Assembly: GCF_000002425.4 (NCBI RefSeq)
Contig: NC_037275.1
Span: forward strand, 4,577,482-4,641,481
Origin: Physcomitrium patens
Taxonomy: Eukaryota > Streptophyta > Bryopsida > Funariales > Funariaceae
Reading direction: 5' to 3'
DNA: 64,000 nucleotides
The notes beneath the pieces are model-generated. The model saw only the letters and a program-made list of their open reading frames with translations. It searched no databases and was not told the origin of the DNA. This document shows, one piece after another, positions 22,690 to 35,639 of this stretch. Position 1 is the first letter of the stretch. Each line of letters opens with the position of its first letter. A program made the position numbers and the translations under genes.

Positions 22690-25070
22690 TTTATTGATAG
22701 GTATAAGAGCTTTCGTATATGTAGCAAAAGAAGAATCATCTTTTTTCTATATATGCCACATCTATTTTTGATGGTAGAAAGATATTAAATGGTATTCATA
22801 GCCAATATCAAGATTTTTAAGATATTTTTGAAAAACAAAATGCAGATATTCTTCTACAATATTGATCCTATGATTGTTCAACTGATCTATAAGAAAGAAA
22901 TCAACTACCATTTGGACCAATCTATAGCTTATTGCAAAATGAGTTGGCTACATTAAAAGAATATATTGATAAGAATTTTGCTAAGAACTTTGTTGGCCAT
23001 TCAAAATCTTCAATAAGAACTCTTATCTTATTTGTAAAGAAAAAAGATGAATTTCTACAAATGTGCATAGACTATTGAAGACTTAAGAAGATCACCATCA
23101 AAAATAGGTATCTCCTATTTTTGATTTTAGGACTTCTTGACCAACTCAATCAAGTAAAGATCTACACAAAAATAGATCTATAAGGAGTATACAATTTTAT
23201 CTACATCAAAGAAGAAGATGAATGGAAGATTAATTTTTAAACTAAATATGGATATTTTAAATATAATATTATATCTTTTAGACATATAAATACATCAACT
23301 GCTTTTCAATATTTCATGAATGATATCTTTCATGAGTTTCTTGATGATTTTACTATCTATTATTTAGATGACATTCTAATCTATTCTTAGAATATAAAAG
23401 AACATAAATTTTATATTCATTGTGTGTTACAAAAACTTAAAGATATATGATTACATACCAAGATAGAAAAATATATATTCTATACTACTTAAGTTATTTT
23501 TTTAGGATACAACAATTCCAACAAAGGATTAATAATGGGTACTAAGAAGGTCTAAATTATCATGAATTAAAAGATATAAAAAATAAATAAAAATATGCAA
23601 TTTTTTTTAAAATTTTCCAATTATTATTAAATCTTTATGAAGAAATTTCTTCAAGTTACGACTTTTATTATACATTTGACATAAAAAGACAAACTTGAAT
23701 AGAACACAAATTTTGAAACACCTTTTGAAGTCTTAAAGACAATACATTCTCCATATATGTAAATACATTAGACTTTATTATGGGTGCTAATTTATCACAA
23801 ATGAAAGTAGATGATAAGCTCTATCTAATAGCTTTTTATTCTAAGAAACTTTAAGAGCCAATATTAACTAAAAGATCCACAACAAAGAACTTCTTGTAGT
23901 TGTGGATTTATTTCAAGAATGACATCATTAATTAGAAGGCTCTTTTTATCTAATTATTGTATATACAAATCACAAGAACCTTAAGTATTTTATATTGGTA
24001 TATGTTTCAAATTATTTCTAAGTTTATTAGAATATGTCTTATTAAGATTTGATTTCAAGATTACTTATAGATCCAAAAAACAACAAGGTTTATTAAGTGC
24101 CCTTTCTAAATATTCTTATCTTGCACCAAAAGAATGAGATGTAGCTTTTGATCAAAAAAGAAAAACTCACTTGAAATTAAAGAATTTTCATCTTTGAGCA
24201 ATAAAATCAATATTGATTGTTGAATCAACCTTTTTTAAGTAAATTCAATTAAATATATCTTTTGATTTTTTTTTTCATGATATTAAGAATAATTCTTCTA
24301 AGTCTCATGATATTTCCAAGTTTGAGTTTAAGAATAATCTATTCTACTTCAAAGGACAATTATACATTCCAAAAGATAAAGCACAATTATGTATTCTTCA
24401 AGCTCATTATAACTTTTTAACAATCAAACATTATGGATACAAAAAGACTTTAGAGATAATATTTAGAGATTTTTAATAGCCTCAAATATAGAAGGTAATC
24501 AAAGAATTTTTATAATCATGTGATATTTGTTTAAGATTCAAAATTCTTCAACTTCAATCCTATAGACTTTTTCAGCCATTACTTAATCTGAAACAACTAT
24601 AGTCATCTATTTTTATGGATTTTATCATGGATCTTCCAATCTTAGATTTGTATGATTCTACATTTGTGATAGTAGATTGTTTTACTAAGTTGGTATATTT
24701 TGTATTATGAATAAAATCTATCACAAGTGAAGAAATGACTAAACTTTTTTTTGACAACATCTATTGCTATCATGGATTGTCTAAGGATATTATATGAGAT
24801 AAAAATATTAAATTTATTTGAAGATTTTAAAAATTATTTTTAAATTTTTAAAGATAGATATAAAGCTCTCTTCAAATTTTCATCTTCAAACTAATCAGCA
24901 ATCAAAATCGATGAATGAAATTTTAGAATAGTATTTTAGATATATCATCAATTATTATTAAGGTGATTAGACAATTCATTTGCTATTAGAAAATTTTGCA
25001 TGAAATAATCTAAAATAATATTTTATTAAATAAATATCTTTTTTTTCTAATTATAATTATCATCTACTAT
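22690..25070 (+). pseudogene. Reverse transcriptase, RNase H and integrase remnant of element C
   Basis: Reverse transcriptase phrases include LFVKKKDEFLQMCIDY, KIYTKIDL and an intact YYLDDILIYS box near 23350-23385. RNase H and integrase follow (CDICLRFK near 24520, then FMDFIMDLPILDLYDSTFVIV). The integrase region at 24720-24860 keeps the segment that is deleted in element A. Stops are frequent and several frames must be used. The catalytic YLDD is retained, in contrast to the YLDN of element A. Confidence 0.8.
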
Positions 25071-25074
25071 CAGA

Positions 25075-26030
25075 GTAAAGAAAATTTGCTTCAAAAAAGC
25101 ACAAGGCTCTTAGTTGTCATTAATTACTCAATCAAGTCTTGAAATAAGAAAAACCAAGTTCATATATAAAATTTCCCTTTTTGAGCAATTACACCAAATA
25201 CATAAGCCTCAAGTAACCAAAAACATCTAAAATATGATGAAATCTTCTAAAACCTTATATATCCTTATAAGGAAATTTTCTTGAACTTCAACACATCATA
25301 TCTCCTAATCTGATTGTCCAAACAAACTCAAATTTTATATGACTAATTAAAATATCCTTATAAACTTTTATATTAAATTTCAATTATAAATTTGTTGTGA
25401 AACTTGAGATATCTTGAAAATCCTAACAGTCATTTTAAACCCTTGTCTTTATATATCCACATGTAATTTTCTTCATATCTCACAAAATATAAGCTCGAAT
25501 ACCATAAAATTTATATATATATATAGCTTTTTAACACAAAATATTACAATCTCCAAAATATTTGAGTCAAAAATTTGTGCAAAAACTCAAGTTATGGCTC
25601 CAACCATTACTATAAGTGAAACTATTTATTTACTACCTTTGATTTGGAAGTGCTGCCTTCAACTCCCTATAACTCCTTTATATAAACTTTATTAAGGTCG
25701 TAGGTAGCCTCTTCAAAGCCCATTGGGCATGGTATTCGACCAATAGAAATGAAGTTCTCTATTCCTTGCCTTCATCTAACCATGCCTTGCTTTCATCCCT
25801 CCCAATTAGCCTCCTACTAGTTTAGATTTTCATCGTTAGGCATCCACCTTCTTCTAAGGCTTCATACTAAACATTTAGATCTTTTATTTTTTTTTAATGC
25901 TAAAATCAAAACAAGTAAAAAAAAATAAAGTAAAGTTTCTTATATTAACTCTTTTAAACTAATCTACTAACCACTCTAACACACATCTAGATTTATTAAT
26001 ATATGATATGTTTTAATTCATTTTTATATA
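25075..26030. mobile_element. Unidentified insert in the integrase region of element C
   Basis: Element similarity stops near 25072 (TTATAATTATCATCTAC, equal to element A about 4080) and resumes near 26035. The roughly 950 bases between them have no match in the other copies of this family. They hold no supported gene. The insert could be a solo LTR or other non-autonomous element. I could not find clear terminal repeats or a target duplication by eye. Confidence 0.45.
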
Positions 26031-26034
26031 TTAT

Positions 26035-27213
26035 AAGTATTTATAATATGATAAAACTTGATATTTTGGAATTTTTCAAAATTGATAATTCTATGACAAA
26101 AGATTTGGTAATTTTTTTTTTAAAGCTATATACAAAAATGAAGGTTAAGTTAAAAGAAGCTTAAAAATGACAAAATTTTAATGCAGATGCCTATTATAAG
26201 GAACAATCATAATTTAATATAGATGAAAAGGTATGATTAGTTTTATGTAATATCAAAATTACTTATTCTTGTCATAAGTTAAACTATTGTAAGCTTGAAC
26301 CTTTTCTTATTTGTGAACAAGTCAATCCTATTGCTTATCAATTACATTCACTAGAATCTATAAAGATTTATCCTATAGTTTTTTTATCTCTTTTTGAACC
26401 ATATAAGATAGTGAATATCTTGAAAAGAAAACAAATACTACCACCTCTTATAAAAGTAGATAATAATTAATAATTCAAAATAAAAGAAGTTTTAGATTCA
26501 AGGTGGCATTAAAATAAATTAAAATATCTTGTTTATTAGTATAGATATGATATTAGTGAATAATCATGAGAGTCAATAAAGAATCTTATAAATATAGTAA
26601 AGAAAGTTGACGCTTTTTATCAATAACATCTATCAAAACCAAGATGAAGAATACAAAATCTTTATTATAAAAGAAACAAGATCCAAGTAAGATAGCATTC
26701 TATCTTCTATTTTCATTTATAGCTTTTGTATATTTGTGGCACTAAAGAGATAGCTAATCCATAAATAACTAATTCAATCCAAGAACCATCATTTGCTGAC
26801 TTACTACATAAGACATTATAATTGTTATAACATGTAAGACAATATAATCGAATTGGAGATTGTCATGAATGACATATCCTTCCTTAAATACATAACGAGA
26901 TACAATGTGTTTGGTATCACAATCTTAGAAGAGATTCTTGATATTTGGTGATTTTATTAGAAATAAAAATGACTTCTAATATTATTTTAAATATTTTATT
27001 TGAAAAAAATTATGAATGCTTCAAAAATGATCAAATAATAGGATCGTCTTCTTAGCTTGATATAAAACACTATCAATGGTTTAGAGGACCTATCAATCAT
27101 CTTCAAAGAGAGCAAAGATCACAGTATGTAGCAAACATAATTTATTATATCTTAAATTTTCTTAACATATAAAGACCTCTCTTTATAGAAATTGTCTCTA
27201 CAAGGAAGGATAA
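26035..27213 (+). pseudogene. Integrase C-terminus, chromodomain and 3' region of element C
   Basis: The order matches element A 4080-5225. An integrase tail segment (AYYKEQS) is followed by a chromodomain remnant at about 26440-26640 (VDNN, then EVLDSRWH, then KYLVY). A non-coding stretch follows, ending in the purine-rich GGAAGGATAA before the LTR. Several stops interrupt it. Confidence 0.65.
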
Positions 27214-27742
27214 TGTCACAAACATATGTGGTTATTCCAATAATTATCCATATAATTAGGTAGAAATAGATAAAAATAAATAAATTTCATAATGTCTTCT
27301 AGAATACCTTCTTAAAAGCTTTATAAACGTGATTTTGAGGTTAAAAATATTAAAAGATCATTAATAGGTCAAAAACTTAATTATCAAATTAACTACATAC
27401 TAATAGCTTATGAAAGAAGTTAACTATGTAGTGCACATATAAAAAACTTTCTTTGTAAGTTAAGATAGATGTCCTATAAAGTTAATATGTATTAGAGGTC
27501 CTACAAAATATTGCCATGTAGTTTCTAATTAAATAGTATATATAGAAGTAAGAATAAAACCTTTTTTATTCTTGTCAATGCCTTTTTAACCTATAGTCTT
27601 GTTTTAAGACTTTTTAATCTTTTTGTCTTTGGCAATAGCCATTCTAGTTCAATATACTATCTTCTTTAGTGATCTCTTAGTCTTTTTGAATTACATAAGA
27701 GTGTATTGAGAATTTCTTTCTTTAAGATTCATGTCCTTAATA
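27214..27742 (+). repeat. 3' LTR of element C
   Basis: It starts TGTCACAAACATATG and ends ATGTCCTTAATA (a decayed TGACA end). At 529 bases it is close to the 547-559 of the other LTRs. The base after it is already minus-strand reverse transcriptase sequence of element D/E, giving a sharp junction. Confidence 0.75.
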
Positions 27743-28367
27743 TCTATTAGGTTGTATGCTTCTTGTAAATTTATTTTAATTTAAATCTTAACTTGATTCA
27801 ATTGATTAAGAAGTCTTGATATCAAAAATAGAAGTTACCTATTTTTGATGGTTATTTTATTGAATCTTTGTTAATCCATACACATTTATAATAATCTATC
27901 TTTTTTCTTTACAAATAAGATAAGAACTCATGTTAGAGATTTTGAATGGCATATGAAATTCTTAGCCAAATTTTCTTGATATATTTCTTAAGTTTAGCCA
28001 ACTCATTTTGTAACAAACTATAGATTGGTTGAAGTAGTGGTTGAGCTTTTTCTTGAAGATGAATTGCACAATCATAGAAATAATATTATAGAAGAATATC
28101 TACATTCTTCTTATAAAAAATTTCTTGATAATTTTTATATTAGATTAGAAATTTATTTAAAGTTTTTTTTACTTTTGAAAATAGGTGTGGCATAAATAAC
28201 ATAAGATGATCCTTCTTTTGCAATATGTAAGAAAGTTCTTGCACCTACAAATAAGGATATGATTTTATTAGACTTATGACTTTCTTTTTTATTAAAAAAA
28301 TTCTTAGTTATACTATAGAAAAAGATAAAACTATAAAAAATCTAATCTATTCAAGGATTATATTTTT

Positions 28368-28724
28368 TTAGCCACAATAAAATAAAATGATTGGATTAAA
28401 AAAAATATTTATATTAAATATTACAAAGCTATTATGACTATTATTTGCTATTTCTATAGAAATAATTCTATAAATAATATCTCTAAAAGTCAATAGACGA
28501 CTATCTATGCCTTCTACATGTATTAATTTAGTTTTCTTCACTAAAGATATATTATATCTTTTAACAAATTCTTCATTTAAGAAATAAGTTGAGGCTTCTA
28601 AATCTAATATGACAAAGGCTTTGTAATTTTTAGATCTTATACAAACATCTTTTGTAAAACAAGGTGAGTATTTTGACAAAAGAATATGACCTTTACTAAA
28701 TATTATACAAGGTTCTAAGTGCAA
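28368..28724 (-). pseudogene. Protease remnant of element D/E
   Basis: A 118-codon open stretch is the counterpart of 1322-1690. The motif reads ILDLEASTYFLNEEF, so the catalytic Asp-Ser/Thr-Gly triad is altered to Asp-Leu-Glu. The rest (VKKTKLIHVEGIDSRLLTF) follows the other copies closely. It is a useful marker that minus-strand coding continues across this stretch. Confidence 0.7.
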
Positions 28725-29944
28725 AATTTCTATTGTAGCTTAATAAACTTGTTTTTCAACATATTATCTTCTTTGATAGCCACACTCCTCATTTTATAGT
28801 TGCATTACTTCTTTCGATAACGTTAAGCATTGTGTTTAGGTTCTCCATAACATAAGTATAATCTTTCTTATCAATGACGAGTCTTTTTTCCTTAATAAGA
28901 AGTTTGAAATATATCACATTAATTTTTATATCTTCCACTTTCAAATGTATGTATTAAAAAGATGTTTGTATTGCCATTCACTTATAAAAACATTGATGCT
29001 GAGTTATGTGATTCTTAGATCAAAATTCAAATAGAAAATTATCATACTTCATGGAAAAATTGATTATTTAAATCAATGCTTCAGAATCATATATATTGAG
29101 CATTAAATTTTTTTTATATTATAATTTGTAGAAAAATTGGCTAATAAATATAATATCATTTGACTTGATATCAATTACAAGTTGTTAAATTTGTAAAGCA
29201 TATAATATTATTAATTAATTATTTTATTATAAAATATAGATCTTATTAGTTGTAATATAAATTATATCATATTTTCTATACATTGAGTGAAACTCCATCA
29301 AAAAAGTTTCTAAATTATTTAAAATTACATTATATAGTTTAAAAAAAGATGACAATCAAGATAAAGTAAAAATTGAAAATATTATTTTAATCAACTTGAC
29401 TTGTGGTTCTAGAATTGAATAGCTTTGGAATTGAAGTTCTATCACCAATTAAAATTGATTGATGAAGCTTCAAAATTTTGATCTAGTACCATCAATTATT
29501 TTAGAAAAGACAAATCTTGATTCTCTAATACTTAAAGAATGAACTACCATGGGAGAATTAACATAATTTAGTGTAGATATTAAATCAACTCTAATGATTT
29601 TTTTATCTTCACTTCTTATTAATCTTGTTGCTCTTTGTGGTAGTAAATTGAATTGATATATTGCAAGAATTTAATTCCTCAATTATTCTTAAATTTGTAC
29701 TATTTTAATCTTCATGTCAACAAGTTCTATTATAATGATACAATAGAAAAGAAGATTTTTAATATTGTTGAAGATAAATAGTTAAAAAGACTTGAGAATA
29801 AAAAAAATATTAAATACAATATTAACTAAGAAGTGGATAATATATAGCTTTTAATATGCTTATGTCTTATCAAAATAAAAAAATAATCTAATTTTAATCA
29901 AAAAAAGATAAAGCTCTGATATTATAAGTATATTCTTTTCAATC

Positions 29945-30392
29945 TATTAAGAACATGAATTCAATGAAAGTAAATAAATAAGTAAAAAGCTTCTCAAAAA
30001 AAGATAACAAAAAAAAAAATATGTGTATTTAGAAAGAAATTGGAATGGCTATTGCCAAATGACAAGAAAACTAGAGACCCTTGAAACTACACTAAAAGCA
30101 AAAAAAGAATTGACAAGAATGAAGGTCTTATTCTTCTTTTTATATGTATTATTTAATTAGGAGCTATATAGCAATACTTTATAGAACCTCCAACATATGT
30201 CTAACTTACTTGACATATATCTAACTTATAAGAGAATTTTTTTTACATGTGTGCTACATGATTAGCTTGTACCATAAGCTATCGATACATGCAACACATA
30301 TCCAAGTTGTTAGCCAAGTTTTCAACCTATTAATCACATATAGACACATATAAAGGCAAAGTCATATTTATAAAACTTCTACAAAGTATTTG
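29945..30392 (-). repeat. Truncated 5' LTR of element D/E
   Basis: The internal edge reads TATTAAGAACATGAATTC, the reversed family LTR end. The subfamily segment CAATGAAAGTAAATAAATAAG links it to the LTR at 17041. The outer 100 or so bases are missing. Confidence 0.65.
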
Positions 30393-30600
30393 ATGATTTT
30401 TTTAATATTTGGTGGTATTATTGGAGGTAAAAATTATTCCTAATGGTATTTCAAATATTTTGTATAAAATTATGAAGGTCTTAATAATAATCAAATATTA
30501 TGATATAATCTTCTTGTGTTGATATGAAATACTATTGATGGTTGTGAAAACCTATTAATTACTTTTAAAAAGAACAAAGATTAGAATATGTATTACTAAA
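30393..30600 (+). mobile_element. Plus-oriented fragment of chromovirus 3' internal region
   Basis: Phrases such as ATATTTGGTGGTATTATTGGAGGT and ATGAAATACTATTGATGGTTG match element A about 4970-5160 in plus orientation, although both neighbours are minus-strand elements. This is a broken relic of a further copy. The 330 bases after it (30601-30930) show nothing recognisable. Confidence 0.55.
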
Positions 30601-30930
30601 GCTTTAAGAATTATAAGCAAGTACAAGATAGAACTTGGTGATAACCATGATCAATAACATGCATTGATTTATAAATAAATTATTTGATTACGAAGATTTA
30701 AAATTATATGGCATTTGGCCAAGTACTACTTTATTTTGAGATTCTATTGTTCAATAATAATATATTCTATTCCATTAATTTTTAACTACTATTATAGTAC
30801 TATTCCAATTCTTTAATATTTGGCTTCTTTGATATATGGCTTCTTTAATATGTATTTGAAAGATATCTCTGCATTTTGTGGTAGTATTATCAAAACTATT
30901 CTTATTTTCTTGTTGGTTTTTTTGACCACA

Positions 30931-31477
30931 TATCAAGGACATGAATTAGAAGAAGATGCATAAACTTGGAAAATTTTTATAAAAAGAAAAGTGGCAAAAT
31001 AAAAATAAAGTAGTATATATATTAAAAAGAAATTGGAATAGCTATTGCCAAATGACAAGAAAACTAGAAACTCTTGAATCTACATTAGAAGCAAGAAAGG
31101 AGTTGACAAGAGTAAAGAGGGCTTCACTCTTGCCTCTATATATACTATCTAATTAAGAGCTATGTGGCAATGTTCAATAGGACCTCTAATATGTATTGAC
31201 TTTGTAGGACACATACCTTAGCTTACAAGGTAAGTTTCCTATCTATGGGCCATATAGTTAACTTGTTTTTCAAGCTATCAACATGTGTGGTACATGGCTA
31301 ACTTTTTGACCATGTTTTTAACCTAAAAAATCAATTATAAATAACTATAAAATCAAAACAACATCTATAAAGCTTTTAAGAAGCTACTATAGAAGATATT
31401 ATAGAATTAACTTATTTTTATCTACTTTTATCTAATAATATAGGTAATTATTGGTTTACATGTGTATGTCTATGACA
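30931..31477 (-). repeat. 3' LTR of element B (left)
   Basis: On the reverse strand it starts TGTCATAGACATACACATG and ends TGATA. The adjoining internal sequence (31478-31500) is a pyrimidine run in plus orientation, so a polypurine tract (AGAGAGAAAGATAA) precedes the LTR on the element strand. Confidence 0.85.
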
Positions 31478-32145
31478 TTATCTTTCTCTCTAGTGATGAG
31501 TTCTACAAAGAGCGATTTTTATATCTTGAAAAAATTGAAGATGTGATGAATTATATTTGCCACATACTCCTATCTTTATTCTCTTTGAAGATAGTTGATA
31601 GGCCCTCTCAACTATCAATAGTTTCCTATACTAGGATAAGAAGACCACCTTGTTATTTGGTCATTGTTGAGGCCTTCGTAACTTCCATCAAATAAAACAT
31701 TGGAAACACCTTCAGGACTTATTCCTACATCTAATAAAATCACCAAACATTGGGAGTTTCTTCCAAGGTTGTGATACCAAACATGTTGTATCTTGCCATC
31801 TATTCCAGGAAAGACATGTCGTTCTTCAAGATCTACATCTCAATATTATCGTCTTGAAGGTTATGACAATCACAATATCTTATCTAATAAATCTGTAAAT
31901 AAAAGCTCTTGAATTAAATCTTCTAGTTGTTGGTTTTTTATCTCTTTAGGGTCATAAATATGCAAAAGCAACAAAAAATAAAATAAAAGGTAGAATGTAA
32001 TCTTCTCTAGACCTTATTTCTTTTATAGCAAAGACATACTAATCTTCATCTTGGTTTGGATGGATGTTTTCAATGAAAAGCACCTTTGCTACATTTACAA
32101 GATTCTTTACTAGCTCCCATGTGCATTCATTAATATTATATCCAC

Positions 32146-33719
32146 TATCGTATTATATGAAGTTTGGCTTGAGAATGCATTAGGCACTTGGTTATAGAAG
32201 ATAAAACGAAAATTGCAACAATAAGTCCTAACCACTCTAATAAAATTATATATAAATTACTATAGAAGCTTAACAACTATAATCAAGCATCAATTAATTC
32301 TAATTATTATTATTATTATTATTATTATTATTTTGAAATAAATTATAAAAGAAACACAAAAAAATCTTAAAAAAATTTAAAGAAATTCTAAAGAAATATT
32401 GAAGAAATCCAAATCAAATTCTAAACCAAATCATATCCTAATCTTAATCAAATCTTAATCCTAATCAAACCTTAATCTTAATTAAAATCTATAATCTAAC
32501 CAAATCCTAATCCTAATCAAATCCTAAATAAGTTCTAACCAAAATTTAGTCAAATCTTAGTCAAATTCTAATCAAAATCTAATGAAACCTTAAACAAATT
32601 CTAATCCTAATAAAACCTTAAATCAACTCAAAATCCTAATCTTATCTCTAAACCAAATCCTAAACCAAATCCTAACTAATTCCAAGTAATTCCTACAATA
32701 GATTTAAAACTTAATAACTAATGAATAAACCATTGATTTTAATTCAAATTTTGCATATTTCTTAAAAATTAAATTGAAAATAAGCACAAAAAAATTGAAA
32801 AAGATCTAAATTATCAAGTAGACAATAACCTAAAAATTTACTTGATTGTTGGCTAACCTCCTTCTCTATCCTTGATACCAATCAACTATAGCAAATTATT
32901 CTTCATTCAACCGTTACTTTGCTTCCAAACTTTAAATACTTCTTAGAAATCAAGTTAACTTCCTCTGTGAAAATAATTTGCTTCAAACTAACTGGCAAAT
33001 AGACAAATATCTAACAAAACCTCATTAGTCTTTAAAATCCTAAATTTCAACACCATAATCCATAAAAACCTTTATGCTTTTCAATCTAATTGTTTAAAAA
33101 AATTCAAATTCAGAGCACATATGAAGCACAATTACATCCACAAACATAAAAAAATTCACTAATAGCTCTATTATCAAACTTACAAAATTTTTCAAAATAT
33201 TTCGCCCATTTTATTTCACAAATTTAGAGTCACCCAAAAAAAACTCTAACTTTGTAAAGCTCTTACAAAGTCAATATATATTCAAATCATCCAAAATTAA
33301 TGCTTATAGAAACCCTATTATGTCTCTTTCTAAACCATATTTTCTAATCTCACAAAGAACTCCAAAATCATTGTCAAGGCTTGATTTTGTATCTCAGGGT
33401 CTGATTTCGATCCTACTTGGTAACCAATCTTCTCCAGGTATCAATTTTTGTCCCATTTGAGATAAATTCTACTAAAAAAAACTCTTAATTCTCTCTTATA
33501 TATGCCAATATCTTTTATTTTTCTAATTTACTTTTTTTTTCTTTATTTATGATCTTACAAAGTAAATAGAAGCTACTTTTTTTAAAAGGCAGTATTACTA
33601 CTAAAAGTTTTACTATCTTCCTATCTTTTATTCATATTTTTTTTACTTTATCTTTTAACTCAACTCTTCTATAATAAAATCCATATTATTATCTTTCACT
33701 ATATAGTCGTATTACAACA
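32146..33719 (+). repeat. Non-coding 1.57-kb LTR-like repeat, copy 2, inside element B
   Basis: It starts TATCGTATTATATGAAG and ends TAGTCGTATTACAACA. It lies within the chromodomain region of element B: flank 32050-32145 matches element A about 4585-4690 reversed, and flank 33735-33860 matches about 4470-4565 reversed. It contains a TTA run (about 32306-32332) and the AATCCTAAATC-type tract at 32400-32700. No frame looks coding. A solo LTR or other non-autonomous element are the options. Confidence 0.68.
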
Positions 33720-33734
33720 TGATACTGCACCTAT

Positions 33735-35195
33735 ACACAAGATATTCTAATTTATTTTGGCATCACCTTCAGTCTAGAACTTCTTCCACTTTGAACTCTT
33801 CATTATTGTCTACTTTTATAGGAGGAAGTAAAACTTGTCTTCTTCTTAGTATGTTCATAGTCTTATATGATTCAAAAAGAGACATGTAAAAGACATGATA
33901 GATCTTCATTGCCACTGATAGATGTAATCAATAAGCAACTCAATTGATTTGTCCATAAATAAAAAAATATTTAAGCTTGCAATAGTCCAACTTATCACAA
34001 CGACAAATAGTCTTGATATTACAATGAAGCAACCATACCTTGTCACTTACATTGAATTATAATTATTCTTTTTGATAGGCATCTGCATTGAACTTTTATT
34101 GTTCTTCAGCTTTCTTTAATTGCACCTTCATTATTGCATATAGCTTTGACAAATGATTTTTCAATCTTTTTGCTGCAAAATTATCAACTTTTGAAAAGTT
34201 AAAAATATCAAGTCATGGATGGTAACCATAATTGGCAAAAAAAAATATTTATTGTATAGAAGAATGCATTGTATTACTATAAGCATATTCTACCAATGGC
34301 AACAGGATTCTTTAATTATATTATTGATAATTGATGGTATACCTTAAGTATTTTTTTAAAATTTGATTTATGTACTTTCTTTGTCTATCAGTTTAAGGAT
34401 GAAAGGCCAAAAAAAGATTTATTTTTACTTTTTAAATCTTAAAAAGATTTTTCTAAAATCTTGATATAAATTGAGACCTCCTATTTGATATAATATCTTT
34501 TGACAATCCATGATATTGATAGATATTGTCAAAGAAAAGCTTTGCAGTTTCTTCACCTATGATAGATTTTGTGTATTATACAAAATGTACCATTTTGGTA
34601 AAATAATCTACTATTAAAAATATAAAATCATGTAATCTTGAGACTAAAAGTTTTATAATAAAATCCATAGAAATAGAAGACCATAATTGTTTTGAAATAA
34701 ATAATGGTTGAAAAAATCCATAAGGTCAATGTTGAGGAGTTTTTGATCTTGAAGAAATGTCACACAATTGAACAAAGACTTTTATAGCCTTTCATATTTG
34801 TGACAACCAAAAATCTTTAGATATTAGCTCTAAAGTCTTGTTGTATCCAAAATGTCCTTCTGCTTGAAAGTCGTGACAGGCTTGAAGAATACGTAAATAT
34901 GCTTCTTCTTTTAGCACATATAGTCATCCTTAAAAATAAAATAGGTTGTTCTTGAACTCAAACTTAGAAGTATCATGAGACTTAGAAGAAGTATTCTTGA
35001 TATCATGAACAAGAAGATCAGAGGATATACTTGATTGAATTTGTTTGAGAAAAGTTGAATCAATAATCAATGTTGATTTCATTGCTCAAAGATGAAATTA
35101 TTTTGGCTTCAATAAAATTATCCTTTGTTGATCAAAAGCTATATTTTCTTCTTTAGGTATAAAATAAGAATGTTTGGAAAGGACATGAGATAAAT
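33735..35195 (-). pseudogene. Chromodomain start and integrase remnant of element B
   Basis: On the reverse strand, integrase begins near 34920 with a GHFGYNKTLELIS phrase and runs through the core (MDFII, then VDYFTKMVHFV), a SKDII segment near 34500 and a TDRQRK segment near 34380. The tail and chromodomain start (about 33870-33740) reach the 1.57-kb insert. Stops are scattered throughout. Confidence 0.7.
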
Positions 35196-35199
35196 CTTA

Positions 35200-35616
35200 T
35201 TATTTTTTCAACCAATAAGTGATATTGAAGTCAAATCTTGACAAAAACATACTCCAACGAGCCTGGCGACAATTTAAAACACGAGCTGACATGAAATATT
35301 CAAGGTTCTTATGATCCATACATATAATAATTGGATTGGAAGCGCCTTCTAGATAATGATGCCATTTTTGGAAAGAATCCATAATTACAAGAAGCTCTTT
35401 ATCATAGATCTCATAATTAATCTTGACTATTGAAAATTTCCTAGAATAAAAAGCTATTATGTGAAGTTTATCAACTATTCCTATTTGTGATAATATAGCA
35501 GGTAAAGCAAAGTCCGATGCATCTATTTCCATAAAAAATGCCTTAAAAAAGTCAATGAGATACAAGATTGGTGCAAAAACAAAGGCTATCTTTAAAGCTT
35601 CAAATGTTGCTTCCAC
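35200..35616 (-). pseudogene. RNase H remnant of element B
   Basis: This is the longest intact retroelement frame here (138 codons). It reads FFMEIDASDFALPAIL, then KLHIIAFYSRKFSIVKINYE, then [18 protein letters not shown], all hallmarks of the gypsy RNase H domain, with the first catalytic Asp (in IDASDF) and the Asp of MDHKNLEY retained. The frame opens within the preceding connection region and closes at 35200. It is less decayed than element A or C but is not part of a complete polyprotein. Confidence 0.8.
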
Positions 35617-35639
35617 TTCTTAATTCTATTGAAATTTGT

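Larger units (their letters stand above)
19444..27742 (+). mobile_element. Nested plus-strand chromovirus (element C), 5' LTR lost, two insertions
   Basis: Homology to element A starts inside its 5' leader (AGAGTGGATTA at about 19460) and runs through gag, protease, reverse transcriptase, RNase H, integrase, chromodomain and the 3' region to an LTR at 27214-27742. No 5' LTR precedes it. It is interrupted at about 21008-22609 by a 1.6-kb repeat and at about 25075-26030 by an unidentified AT-rich insert. All coding parts carry many stops. Right after its LTR the minus-strand element resumes within reverse transcriptase, so C sits inside element D/E. Confidence 0.78.
27743..30392 (-). mobile_element. 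Decayed minus-strand chromovirus, 5' part (element D/E, right half)
   Basis: On the reverse strand the order is LTR (about 30392-29945), leader, gag (about 29750-28800), protease (28724-28368) and the first part of reverse transcriptase (to 27743). Reverse transcriptase stops at the equivalent of element A position about 2310. The left half resumes at the equivalent of about 2855, so roughly 540 bases are missing between the halves. The LTR is truncated at 30392, where a plus-oriented fragment of the same family begins. Confidence 0.7.
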
